Shown piece by piece: positions 33,629 to 43,000 of a stretch of DNA of 64,000 bases. Every line of letters starts with the position of its first letter. Positions within the stretch are counted from its first letter, which is position 1. A program made the translations under genes and the position numbers. Source of the stretch: Pseudobutyrivibrio ruminis (lineage in GTDB: Bacteria > Bacillota > Clostridia > Lachnospirales > Lachnospiraceae); contig NZ_SVET01000003.1 of the NCBI RefSeq assembly GCF_015057245.1, positions 124,001 to 188,000 of the forward strand, read 5' to 3'. Under the pieces are notes generated by a model. That model saw nothing but the letters and a program-made list of their open reading frames with translations. It ran no database searches and was not told where the DNA came from.

Positions 33629-34248
33629 TAATCGAGATCCTCTACATCAGTGAGACTTGCTTCGTTTTCAATGACCTGATCCAAGAAATCCTGGATTGTA
33701 TCAAGTCCTTGTTTTGTCTGTGATGAAAATGGAACAATTATTGTATCTTTGTCAGCTCCAAGCCCCTCTCTAAGAATTTTAATCTGCTTGTCTAGCTGAC
33801 TACGTTTGATTTTATCTGCCTTTGTGGCGATGACGATTGGATCGTAGCCTACATAGGCCATCCACTCAAACATCTGCTTGTCGTTTGCCGATGGTGTGTG
33901 TCTGATATCCACCAAAAGGAACACCGCACGAATCATATCGGATGTGTTCAGATAGGTTTCTATCATCTTGCCCCATCTCTCACGCTCCTTTTCAGAAGCC
34001 TTAGCAAAACCATAGCCCGGCAAGTCCACTACGTAAATTTCATCATTGATATTGTAGAAATTTATGGTCTGGGTCTTTCCAGGCTGAGCTGACACTCTGG
34101 CAAGTGATTTGCGGTTCATTACCGCATTTATAAGTGACGACTTCCCTACATTTGACTTGCCAACGAATGCTACCTCAGGTAAATCATTCTTTGGAAGTGT
34201 GGATGTAGGGCCGCACACTGTTTCAAGATTGCATGATCTGATAACCAT
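33628..34248 (-). CDS. engB: Ribosome biogenesis GTPase EngB/YsxC
   Basis: A 206-residue EngB (YihA/YsxC) GTPase for large-subunit assembly. G1 GKSNVGKSSLINA, G3 DLPGYGFAKAS, G4 TKADK. Full length. It starts in a TAATG overlap with clpX and ends in one with znuA. Confidence 0.93.
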   Translation of the reverse strand: MVIRSCNLETVCGPTSTLPKNDLPEVAFVGKSNVGKSSLINAVMNRKSLARVSAQPGKTQTINFYNINDEIYVVDLPGYGFAKASEKERERWGKMIETYLNTSDMIRAVFLLVDIRHTPSANDKQMFEWMAYVGYDPIVIATKADKIKRSQLDKQIKILREGLGADKDTIIVPFSSQTKQGLDTIQDFLDQVIENEASLTDVEDLD

Positions 34249-35531
34249 TATGCACTCTTTTCCTTTTTATCCTCGATTGAAACAACGCTTGCTTCTGCAT
34301 CTTTGTCGATAAGGAGAAGGTTATTATCAACCATTTCTTTGTTTACTGTGATTTCTGTGATTGACTCATCAGATGGCACATGATACATGTAATCCATCAT
34401 AACGCTCTCAACTATAGCGCGAAGTCCACGAGCACCAGTCTTTCTTTCGATTGATTTCTTTGCAATCTCACGAAGTGCCTCGTCCTCGAATTCAAGCTTA
34501 ACGCCATCCATCTTGAACAATGCCTGGTACTGCTTTGTAAGAGAGTTCTTTGGCTCTCTAAGGATACGAACCATATCGTCCTCTGTAAGCTCATTTAAGG
34601 ATACATTGATTGGCACACGTCCGATGAACTCAGGAATGAGACCAAACTTAATGAAGTCCTGTGGAAGAGCCTGCTGAAGAAGCTCGTCAACCTTTTGCTT
34701 ATTTTTATCCTTAACATCTGCGCCAAAACCAATCTGGCTAACATCTGTACGCTGAGAAATAATTTTATCTAAGCCTTCAAATGCACCACCGCAGATAAAG
34801 AGGATGTTCTTTGTATCGATGGCAATTGTCTCCTGCTGAGGATGCTTACGTCCACCCTGAGGAGGAACATTTGCAATAGTACCCTCGATAATCTTAAGAA
34901 GAGCCTGCTGAACACCTTCACCGGAAACATCACGTGTGATTGATACGTTTTCTGATTTCTTTGTAATCTTGTCAATCTCATCGATATAAACGATACCGAT
35001 TTCTGCTTTCTTTACATCAAAATCAGCAGCCTGAATAAGCTTTAAAAGAATGTTTTCAACATCCTCACCAACATATCCGGCCTCTGTAAGTGTTGTAGCA
35101 TCTGCAATAGCAAATGGAACACCAAGTACACGTGCTAATGTCTGTGCCAAAAGAGTCTTTCCTGAACCTGTAGGTCCAAGCATAAGAACGTTACTCTTCT
35201 GAAGCTCCACATCGATGTCATCTGGATTAGCCATGATGCGCTTATAATGATTGTATACCGCTACAGAAAGAACCTTCTTTGCCTCGTCCTGACCAATAAC
35301 ATACTGATCAAGAAAAGCCTTCATGTCCTCTGGCTTCTGAAGATTGATTTCGATTGAATCTGTCTCAGGAGCTGGACCGAAGTCGTCTAACTCTTCTACG
35401 ATAATTTCCTGGCAGATATCTACGCACTCGTCACAGATAAATGCACCATTTGGTCCAGCAATAAGCTTGCGAACCTGATTTTGTGTCTTTCCGCAGAAAG
35501 AACAACGAACTCTATCATCGTTTCTTGCCAT
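34248..35531 (-). CDS. clpX: ATP-dependent Clp protease ATP-binding subunit ClpX
   Basis: A 427-residue AAA+ unfoldase. The N-terminal zinc-binding domain has four cysteines (CSFC and CDECVDIC). Walker A GPTGSGKTLLAQ, Walker B IVYIDEIDKI, and the pore motif region GYVGEDVENIL are present. It works with ClpP, encoded 49 bases upstream. Length is normal. Confidence 0.96.
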   Translation of the reverse strand: MARNDDRVRCSFCGKTQNQVRKLIAGPNGAFICDECVDICQEIIVEELDDFGPAPETDSIEINLQKPEDMKAFLDQYVIGQDEAKKVLSVAVYNHYKRIMANPDDIDVELQKSNVLMLGPTGSGKTLLAQTLARVLGVPFAIADATTLTEAGYVGEDVENILLKLIQAADFDVKKAEIGIVYIDEIDKITKKSENVSITRDVSGEGVQQALLKIIEGTIANVPPQGGRKHPQQETIAIDTKNILFICGGAFEGLDKIISQRTDVSQIGFGADVKDKNKQKVDELLQQALPQDFIKFGLIPEFIGRVPINVSLNELTEDDMVRILREPKNSLTKQYQALFKMDGVKLEFEDEALREIAKKSIERKTGARGLRAIVESVMMDYMYHVPSDESITEITVNKEMVDNNLLLIDKDAEASVVSIEDKKEKSA

Positions 35532-35580
35532 AATTACCTCTTTAAACTCTAACTACCCCTACTAACTATATATCGGTGAA

Positions 35581-36165
35581 TTAGTTCTTCTTTGTAATAA
35601 TCTCATCAATAAGACCATAATCAAGTGCTTCCTGAGCATCAAGCCAATGATCACGCTCTGTATCAGCACAAACCTGCTCGTATGGCTTTCCTGTGTTTTC
35701 AGCAAGCATACGGTTGAGCTTTTCTCTAGTCTTTAAGATGTTCTTTGCAGCGATTTCGATTTCTGTAGCCTGTCCTTTAGCTCCGCCAAGTGGCTGGTGA
35801 ATCATAATCTCTGAGTTTGGAAGTGCAAAACGCTTGCCCTTCTGTCCACCTGCAAGAAGGAATGCACCCATAGATGCTGCCATACCAATGCAGATAGTAG
35901 ATACATCACACTTGATGTACTGCATTGTGTCGTAAATAGCCATACCAGCTGTAACGCTGCCGCCTGGGCTATTGATGTAAAGATGAATATCCTTGCTAGG
36001 ATCCTCTGATTCAAGGAAAAGAAGCTGAGCAACTGTAAGAGATGCTGTAGTCTCATTAACCTCCTCACCTAAAAATACGATACGATCCTTTAAAAGACGT
36101 GAGTAAATATCATAAGAACGCTCTCCACGAGAATTCTGTTCAATGACATAAGGAATTGTAGCCAT
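35581..36165 (-). CDS. clpP: ATP-dependent Clp protease proteolytic subunit ClpP
   Basis: A 194-residue serine peptidase with an intact triad: S98 (GMAASMGAF), H123 (MIHQPLGG) and D172 (ERDHWLDA). No signal peptide; forms the double-heptamer chamber with ClpX. First gene of the clpP-clpX-engB-znuACB run. I see no CtsR or CIRCE operator upstream. Confidence 0.96.
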   Translation of the reverse strand: MATIPYVIEQNSRGERSYDIYSRLLKDRIVFLGEEVNETTASLTVAQLLFLESEDPSKDIHLYINSPGGSVTAGMAIYDTMQYIKCDVSTICIGMAASMGAFLLAGGQKGKRFALPNSEIMIHQPLGGAKGQATEIEIAAKNILKTREKLNRMLAENTGKPYEQVCADTERDHWLDAQEALDYGLIDEIITKKN

Positions 36166-36189
36166 TTTTGTCCTCCTTCGAATATAAAC

Positions 36190-36215
36190 CTAGCCCGAGC
36201 GTATGCTCAGGCTAG
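36190..36215 (-). promoter_or_regulatory. Hairpin between tig and clpP
   Basis: CTAGCCTGAGC / GCTCGGGCTAG with a 4-nt loop (one G-U pair), just upstream of the clpP ribosome site. It lacks a T-tract, so it may be a tig 3' end processed by other means, or a clpP leader element. Confidence 0.5.
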
Positions 36216-36325
36216 TGTATTAACTTCCTAGATGTTTTTCAACACAAGGATATTATATATGTTTTTAAATCTAATGTCTTTGATTTTACAAAATTTTAAT
36301 ACTTTTATAAGATGTCAGACACTAA

Positions 36326-37738
36326 TTATTCTGCGTCATCAGCCTTCTTTGTTGTCTTCTTTGTAGTAGTCTTCTTAGCTGTTGTCTTCTTTGCTGGCTT
36401 CTCCTCAGCTGCATCTGCCTCAGCATCATCAGCCTTCTTTGTAGCCTTCTTTCTAGCAGATTCCTTAACGTTGTCCATGATAAGCTCGATTGCCTTTTCG
36501 ATAGCAATATCCTTCTTCATAGACTCCTTCTCAGACTCACCAACAAGGTTCTTGATCTGATCAAGTTCCATGCCGTACTGCTTTGACATTTCCTCAAGCT
36601 TAGCATCAACGTCAGCATCAGCTACTTCGATGTTCTCTGCCTTTGCAATTGCCTCAAGTACAAGTGAAGACTGTGTACGTGAAAGTGCATCTGGGCGAAC
36701 CTGCTCACGGAATGAATCCATTGTCATACCTGTGAACTGCATGTACTGCTGAAGTGAAAGACCCTGCTGTGCCATGTTGTTAGCGAAGTCGTTAATCATG
36801 TTTTCTACCTGATAGTCAAGCATTGCATCAGGGATTTCCATCTCTGAATCCTCAACGATCTTTGCGATAGCTTCGTCTTCCTGTGCACGACGGCCTTCTG
36901 CCTTCTTATTGTTCTCAAGACGTTCCTTAACAGAAGCCTTGTACTCTTCTACTGTTTCGAACTCTGTAGTATCTGCTACATACTCGTCATCAAGCTTAGG
37001 GATATCCTTACCCTTTACTTCGTGGATGTGGCACTTGAATACTGCTGGCTTACCTGCAAGATCCTCTGCCTGATAGTTCTCAGGGAATGTAACCTCAACG
37101 TCTACATCCTCACCAGCCTTGTGGCCGATAAGCTGATCTTCGAAACCAGGGATGAATGAACCTGAACCAAGCTCAAGATCATAGTTTTCGCCCTTACCAC
37201 CTTCGAATGCAACACCATCAATGAAGCCTTCGAAATCGATAACAGCTGTGTCACCCTTAGCAGCCTTGCCTGTCTTTGTAACTGTACGAGCAGCTCTCTC
37301 AAGCTCTGCCTTAATTGTGTTGTTAACTTCTGTAGCTGTAACCTTTGAATCAATCTTTGTTACAGATACACCCTTGTACTTACCAAGCTTAACTTCTGGC
37401 TTAACAGCAACTTCTGCTGTGTAGATGAAGTCCTTGCCCTTTTCGAGCTGAGTAATATCAATCTTTGGCTGAGATACGATATCAAGCTTTGACTCGTCAT
37501 AAGCCTGTGGATATGTATCCTGCATAATAATATTAGCAGCGTCCTCATAGAAAATCTCTGCACCATACATCTTTTCAATCATGTTCTGTGGTACCTTTCC
37601 CTTACGGAAACCAGGAACAGAGATGCTGTTTTTCTGCTTATTATATGCCTTTGTAATAGCCTTTTCTAACTCAGCTGCATCAACTGTGATAGTGAGCTTT
37701 GCCATGTTCTTCTCAAGATTTTCTACCTGTACGTTCAT
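36326..37738 (-). CDS. tig: Trigger factor with Lys/Thr/Ala-rich C-terminal tail
   Basis: A 470-residue ribosome-associated chaperone and peptidyl-prolyl isomerase. N-terminal ribosome-binding loop VPGFRKGKVPQNMIEKMYG, central FKBP-type domain (GDTAVIDFEGFIDG), C-terminal arms. Normal trigger factor ends near residue 430. Here a low-complexity, highly basic tail of about 40 residues (AKKTTAKKTTTKKTTKKADD) is added. Such a tail might strengthen contact with rRNA. The gene lies just upstream of clpP and clpX. Confidence 0.95.
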   Translation of the reverse strand: MNVQVENLEKNMAKLTITVDAAELEKAITKAYNKQKNSISVPGFRKGKVPQNMIEKMYGAEIFYEDAANIIMQDTYPQAYDESKLDIVSQPKIDITQLEKGKDFIYTAEVAVKPEVKLGKYKGVSVTKIDSKVTATEVNNTIKAELERAARTVTKTGKAAKGDTAVIDFEGFIDGVAFEGGKGENYDLELGSGSFIPGFEDQLIGHKAGEDVDVEVTFPENYQAEDLAGKPAVFKCHIHEVKGKDIPKLDDEYVADTTEFETVEEYKASVKERLENNKKAEGRRAQEDEAIAKIVEDSEMEIPDAMLDYQVENMINDFANNMAQQGLSLQQYMQFTGMTMDSFREQVRPDALSRTQSSLVLEAIAKAENIEVADADVDAKLEEMSKQYGMELDQIKNLVGESEKESMKKDIAIEKAIELIMDNVKESARKKATKKADDAEADAAEEKPAKKTTAKKTTTKKTTKKADDAE

Positions 37739-37829
37739 TTATTAATATTCCTCCTCTAACATATATATAGGTAGACTATAAAGTCTTTTATGTACGTTAT
37801 ACTACGCAGACTGACAAATTATATCAGAC

Positions 37830-38276
37830 TTAAGCCTCATTTTCAATAGCTGTAATCATATCAATTCTTGTCTGGTGTCTTCCGCCGCCTTCAAATTCTG
37901 CCTCTAAGAAGCTTTTAACAATATCCTTTGCAAGCTCGTTTCCAACGATTCTAGCACCGAAAGCAATCATGTTTGCATTGTTGTGCTGGCGGATAAGACG
38001 AGCTGTTGTAGTCTCTGAACAAACTCCGCAGCGAATGCCCTTGATTTTGTTGGCTGCAAGTGAAATACCAACACCTGTACCACAGATAAGAACGCCTAAA
38101 TCAACCTCACCTGAAGCTACCATACGAGCGGCCTTTGCGCCATACTCTGGATAGTGACAGCTCTCATTTGAATCTGTTCCTATATTAATAACCTCATGTC
38201 CAAGGCTTTCAATATATTCCTTTACCTCGTTTTTTAAATCTACACCCGCATGATCATTTGCAATTACGATTTTCAT
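37830..38276 (-). CDS. rpiB: Ribose-5-phosphate isomerase B
   Basis: A 148-residue RpiB/LacAB isomerase: IANDHAGVDLK at the N terminus, the catalytic cysteine region LICGTGVGISLAANK and RQHNNANMIAFGAR. It interconverts ribose-5-phosphate and ribulose-5-phosphate. It starts 2 bases after the yqeG-like gene and is probably co-transcribed with it. Confidence 0.93.
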   Translation of the reverse strand: MKIVIANDHAGVDLKNEVKEYIESLGHEVINIGTDSNESCHYPEYGAKAARMVASGEVDLGVLICGTGVGISLAANKIKGIRCGVCSETTTARLIRQHNNANMIAFGARIVGNELAKDIVKSFLEAEFEGGGRHQTRIDMITAIENEA

Positions 38277-38278
38277 TT

Positions 38279-38833
38279 TTATTCTCCTTTTATATCTTTT
38301 GTAGGTACTTTATTTATGTCTGTTCCATATAATTTGTAAATCCTGTAACCAAGAAGAATGATGGCTTCCAAGAATCTTTTGAAGATAATCTGGATTTCTT
38401 CATGCCACTTTTTAACTGGCTGAACCATTACCGAACGAATTCCCGCTCTATTAGCTCCCCACACATCTGTGAGAATCTGATCTCCCACAAAGATTGTGTT
38501 AGTAACATCTGTGCCCATCTGTTCCATGGCCTTTTTGTAACCAGCTGTGCCAGGCTTTCCTGCCTTATAAATGTAAGTACAGTATTCTACTGCCTCTTTA
38601 AAGGTCTTTACTCTAGGTTCTTTGTTATTAGATAAAAGTAACGCCTGAAAACCTATTTCATGAAGTTCTTTAAATAAAGCCTTAGCTCTATCATCTGCTG
38701 GTGCATTATGTGGGACAAGTGTATTGTCCACATCAAAAATAACTCCTCGATATCCTTCTTCGTATAATTTAGCGAAGTCGATATCGTATGTGCTCTTAAT
38801 ATAGTCTTTTGGATATAAATTTCTTTTACTCAT
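38279..38833 (-). CDS. yqeG: YqeG-family HAD phosphatase
   Basis: 184 residues from the ATG at 38833 (MSKRNLYP). An upstream ATG lies inside the terminator of the neighbouring gene and is rejected. HAD motifs: I FDVDNTLVPH, II LLLSNN, III lysine in KPGTAGYKK, IV GDQILTDVWGANRAG. YqeG/GEP4-type phosphatases include phosphatidylglycerophosphate phosphatases; the substrate here is not established. Confidence 0.85.
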   Translation of the reverse strand: MSKRNLYPKDYIKSTYDIDFAKLYEEGYRGVIFDVDNTLVPHNAPADDRAKALFKELHEIGFQALLLSNNKEPRVKTFKEAVEYCTYIYKAGKPGTAGYKKAMEQMGTDVTNTIFVGDQILTDVWGANRAGIRSVMVQPVKKWHEEIQIIFKRFLEAIILLGYRIYKLYGTDINKVPTKDIKGE

Positions 38834-38858
38834 AGGCTCGATTTTAGCACAATAAAAA

Positions 38859-38880
38859 GAGCACATCAATTGATGTGCTC
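38859..38880 (-). terminator. Terminator of the 129-residue gene
   Basis: Perfect 22-nt palindrome with arms GAGCACATCAA / TTGATGTGCTC, followed by TTTTTATTG on the minus strand. Confidence 0.9.
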
Positions 38881-38891
38881 ATAAATTGCTA

Positions 38892-39281
38892 TTATAATGA
38901 GAAATTTTCGGTTCCTCTGACTGGTGTAGTTTCTGAAGTGCTGGTAGCTTTGTTAGCTACAAAGTACTGATAACGATGGATTGCTGAATCCTTTTCCATG
39001 TCGCTGACTGCCTTTTCAACATCAAGAGATTTGATATCGCTATCTGCTCCCTTCATATCGTATACAGTGCCTGGCTTGTACTGAGTAGCAAAGTCGTAAG
39101 AACCAAATGTCTGATTGTTTCTAGCGGCTGCGATGTCCTCCTCAGTAACTGAAGCTGATGAAGACTCCTCAGGAACGTCTGTAGTAGTTTCTTCAACAGA
39201 CATTGAACTGAGTTCAGGCCTAATTCTTATGGAATTTTGATCATAAAACCCAACGGATGGGCGAATACCTGAAATGTTCAT
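38892..39281 (-). CDS. Unknown 129-residue protein under a sigma28 promoter
   Basis: I do not recognise a named family. The protein is hydrophilic, with an N-terminal NISGIRPSVG / IRIRPEL segment, a Ser/Thr/Glu-rich disordered middle, and a C-terminal part with a helix ending in DMEKDSAIHRYQYFV. There is no signal peptide or membrane helix. It is a single-gene unit with its own terminator and a good FliA-type promoter, so it is probably expressed with flagellar or chemotaxis genes. The helix with a YQYFV end is vaguely like rod-type flagellar proteins; that is only an impression. Confidence 0.6.
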   Translation of the reverse strand: MNISGIRPSVGFYDQNSIRIRPELSSMSVEETTTDVPEESSSASVTEEDIAAARNNQTFGSYDFATQYKPGTVYDMKGADSDIKSLDVEKAVSDMEKDSAIHRYQYFVANKATSTSETTPVRGTENFSL

Positions 39282-39315
39282 TAATAATAACTCTCCATAT
39301 TTGCTTACATATCTT

Positions 39316-39342
39316 ATATCGGCCAGATAAGCAAATACTTAA
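39316..39342 (-). promoter_or_regulatory. Sigma28 promoter of the 129-residue gene
   Basis: Minus strand: TTAAGTAT, 11-nt spacer, GCCGATAT. The -10 equals the B. subtilis SigD consensus. It carries the same GGGGTTAAGT block as the flagellin 3 promoters. The predicted start is about 30 bases from the ATG. Confidence 0.8.
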
Positions 39343-39361
39343 CCCCTTCTACTAAATGAGT

Positions 39362-39814
39362 TTATTTATCCAATACCCTCTTCAACTCATCCATGAATGT
39401 ATCAACATCCTTAAACTCACGGTAAACTGATGCGAAACGCACATAAGCAACAGGATCAACTGTCTCGAGATGCTCCATAACAATCTCTCCGATTTTTGTG
39501 CTAGGAATTTCTTTTTCTTCTAATGAAAAGATTTCTGTTTCGATTTCGTCTACTACTTTTGAAATCTGAGCTGCAGCAACAGGACGCTTACGACATGCAA
39601 TAAGTACGCCTTTTTCGATCTTTGTTCTGTCGTATGGCTCGCGGTTGTTATCCTTTTTGATAACAATCAAAGGAATTGTTTCTACCTTTTCGTATGTTGT
39701 AAAACGCTTGCCACACTCTGGACATGAACGTCTACGTCTGATTGATGTGTTGTCATCTGCAGGTCTTGAGTCGATTACGCTAGTATCGTTACTACCACAA
39801 AAAGGACACTTCAT
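39362..39814 (-). CDS. nrdR: Transcriptional repressor NrdR
   Basis: A 150-residue NrdR: N-terminal zinc ribbon CPFC and CPEC (MKCPFCGSNDTSVIDSR, RRRSCPECGKRFTTYE) and an ATP-cone domain (VIKKDNNREPYDRTKIEKG). It senses dATP/ATP and represses ribonucleotide reductase genes. No nrd gene lies in the window. Confidence 0.95.
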   Translation of the reverse strand: MKCPFCGSNDTSVIDSRPADDNTSIRRRRSCPECGKRFTTYEKVETIPLIVIKKDNNREPYDRTKIEKGVLIACRKRPVAAAQISKVVDEIETEIFSLEEKEIPSTKIGEIVMEHLETVDPVAYVRFASVYREFKDVDTFMDELKRVLDK

Positions 39815-39847
39815 AAAACCCTCCCTAAAAGTATACTAATCCATAGT

Positions 39848-39938
39848 CCGACAGTTACGCTTACAATCCTTAGTGTTTCAACGCTCAGCCAAGAATGCTT
39901 CGCTTAAGAAACCAAAGAGATTGTCTGCTACTGTCTCC
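39848..39938 (+). repeat. Structured intergenic repeat, copy A
   Basis: About 90 nt, folding as nested stems: GACAGT/ACTGTC, ACAATC/GATTGT, CTT/AAG and GTTTC/GAAAC. Compared with copies C and D, both sides of the first two stems have changed together. It lies between PFOR and nrdR, plus orientation. Confidence 0.75.
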
Positions 39939-40029
39939 TATAAATAGCAAGATTTGATATATGATTTTATTACATACCACAATATATAGTTATATTTTAT
40001 CAAACACCGCTTAAGAACGCAACAAAAAA

Positions 40030-40051
40030 CCCCGCACATTTCTGTGCGGGG
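40030..40051 (-). terminator. Terminator of the PFOR gene
   Basis: CCCCGCACA / TGTGCGGGG with a 4-nt loop, then TTTTTTG on the minus strand. Confidence 0.92.
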
Positions 40052-40065
40052 TAAAAAGTCAAATC

Positions 40066-43000
40066 TTATGAGTAAAGATCTACTAACTTCTTAAGGTGAG
40101 CGTAACGCTCCTTAGCTGTCTCCTCGTTGAGTGCGAAGAGTCTCTCAGCACGCTCTGGGAATGCCTTTGTAAGACGAGAGTAACGTGTCTCGTTTGCAAG
40201 GAAATCCTGATACTTGCTGTAGTCACCTTCCTTAGAAGTAAGAGTGAATGGATTCTTTCCTTCCTTCTTAAGGTCTGGGTTGAATGAGAAGAGGTTCCAG
40301 TAACCAGCCTCTACAGCCTTCTTCATCTCATCCTGGCAGTGGTTCATACCGCCCTTAACACCGTGAAGCTCACATGGAGCGTATCCGATGATAAGTGAAG
40401 GTCCGTTGTAAGCTTCTGCCTCAGCAAGAACCTTAACAGCCTGAGCCATGTTAGCACCAAGAGCGATCTGTGCTACATATACATAACCGTATGACATAGC
40501 GATTTCAGAAAGAGACTTCTTAGACATCTCCTTACCTGATGCAGCGAACTGGCAAACTTCACCGATGTTAGAAGCCTTAGAAGCCTGTCCACCTGTGTTA
40601 GAGTACATCTCTGTATCGAATACCATAACGTTAACGTTCTCACCAGAAGCAAGTACGTGATCAAGACCGCCGAATCCGATATCGTATGCCCAACCGTCAC
40701 CACCGAAGATCCATACAGACTTCTTAGCGAGGTAATCCTTAAGAGCAAGTGCTGCCTTAGCGTCCTCAGAACCGTTCTTCTCGAGCTCAGCTACGAGTAC
40801 GTCTGTTGCTGCACCGTTCTCACGTGTGCTGTTGATTGTCTCTTCGAACTTAGCAAATGCTGCCTTAAGCTCTGCAGAACCAGCCTCAGCTGCCTTCTTA
40901 GCAGACTCGATAGCGCGCTCGCGGAGGTACTTCTGTCCTACTTCCATACCCATACCATGCTGAGCGTTGTCCTCGAAGAGTGAGTTACACCATGCTGGAC
41001 CCTTCTTAGAATCCTTGTTAACTGTGAATGGTGATGTAGCTGCAGGACCACCCCAAATTGAAGAACATCCTGTAGCGTTTGAAATATACATATGCTCACC
41101 AAAGAGCTGTGTAATAAGTCTAGCGTATGAAGTCTCTGCACAACCTGCACATGATCCTGAGAACTCAAGGAGTGGCTGGTTGAACTGAGAACCCTTAACT
41201 GTAAGGTCAGAACCTGCTGCTTCCTTACGTCCAACATTAGCTACTAAGTAGTTGAATACTGGCTGCTCGTCTGCTTCTTCTGCCTGTGGAACCATTGTGA
41301 TAGCACCAACTGGACATACAGTTGTACACTCACCACATCCCATACAATCAAGTGGAGAAACTGACATTGTGTACTTAAGCTCAGAAGCCTTTGGCTTTGT
41401 ATCAGCAAGCTTGATGTTTGCTGGAGCTGCCTTAACCTCGTCCTCTGTAAGAAGGAATGGACGGATTGTAGCATGTGAACATACGAATGCACACTGGTTA
41501 CACTGGATACACTTTGTCTCATCCCATGTAGGAACTGTTACGGCTGTACCACGCTTCTCGTATGCAGAAGCACCAAGCTCGAACTGTCCGTTAGGGTTGC
41601 CAACGAATGCAGAAACTGGAAGTGAATCACCATCCATCTTAGAGATAGGCTCAAGGAGATTCTTAACCATCTTAACGAGCTCTGGACGACCCTCAAGCTC
41701 AGCCTTAGGAGCGTCTGGAGTAGGGTTCTTCCATGAATCTGGAACATTTACCTTATGTACAGCGTCAACACCAGCATCGATAGCGTTGTAGTTCATCTGT
41801 ACAACATCGTCACCCTTCTTGCCGTATGACTTCTTAGCAGCTGCCTTCATGTACTCAACAGCCTGGTCGATAGGCATTACATCAGCAAGCTTGAAGAAAG
41901 CTGACTGAAGGATTGTGTTTGTACGCTTACCCATACCGATTTCGATAGCCTTGTCGATAGCGTTAATTGTGTAAAGCTGTATGTTGTTGTCAGCGATGTA
42001 CTTCTTTGCCTCAGCGTTAAGGTGCTGCTCGAGCTCCTCATCTGACCACTGGCAGTTGATCATGAATACTCCGCCTGGCTTAACGTCCTGAACCATCTTC
42101 ATGCCCTGTGTAACGTATGCAGGGTTGTGGCAAGCTACGAAGTCAGCCTGGTTGATATAGTATGGAGACTTGATTGGGTTGTCACCAAATCTCAAGTGAG
42201 AAATTGTAACACCACCAGTCTTCTTTGAATCATACTGGAAGTATGCCTGGATGTACTTATCTGTGTGGTCACCGATGATCTTTGTAGAGTTCTTGTTAGC
42301 ACCTACAGTACCATCACCACCAAGACCCCAGAACTTGCACTCCTTTGTACCAGGAGCTGATGTAATAGGAGCTGGCTTAACCTCTGGAAGTGAAAGGTTT
42401 GTAACATCATCAACGATACCGATTGTGAAACGGCTCTTTGGAGCATCCTTCTCTAATTCCTTGTATACAGCGAATACTGATGAAGGTGGAGTATCCTTAG
42501 AACCAAGACCGTATCTACCACCGCAGATAACGATGTCGTTAAGACCTGCTTCACGAAGTGTTGTAGCAACATCAAGGTAAAGAGGATCAGCAAGAGCACC
42601 TGGCTCCTTTGTTCTATCAAGGATAGCGATCTTCTTAACTGTCTTAGGAAGTGCTGAAAGGAATGCCTCTGAAGACCATGGTCTGTAAAGACGTACCTTA
42701 AGTACACCAACCTTCTCTCCGTGTGCGTTTAAGTAATCGATAACTTCTTCTGCAACGTCGTTGATAGAACCCATAGCGATGATGATTCTGTCAGCGTCAG
42801 CAGCACCATAGTAGTTGAAAAGCTTGTAATCTGTACCAAGCTTTGCATTTACCTTGTCCATGTACTTCTGAACAACTGCTGGGAAGTTATCATAAGCTGT
42901 GTTGCAAGCTTCTCTATGCTGGAAGAAAACGTCTCCGTTTTCGTGTGAACCACGCATTGTAGGATGCTCTGGATTAAGTGCGCGAGCTCTGAACTCTGCG

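Noticed and set aside
41252..41791. 179-residue open frame on the plus strand, and other long frames antisense to PFOR
   Set aside because: They lie opposite the PFOR coding sequence, where codon bias removes stop codons.
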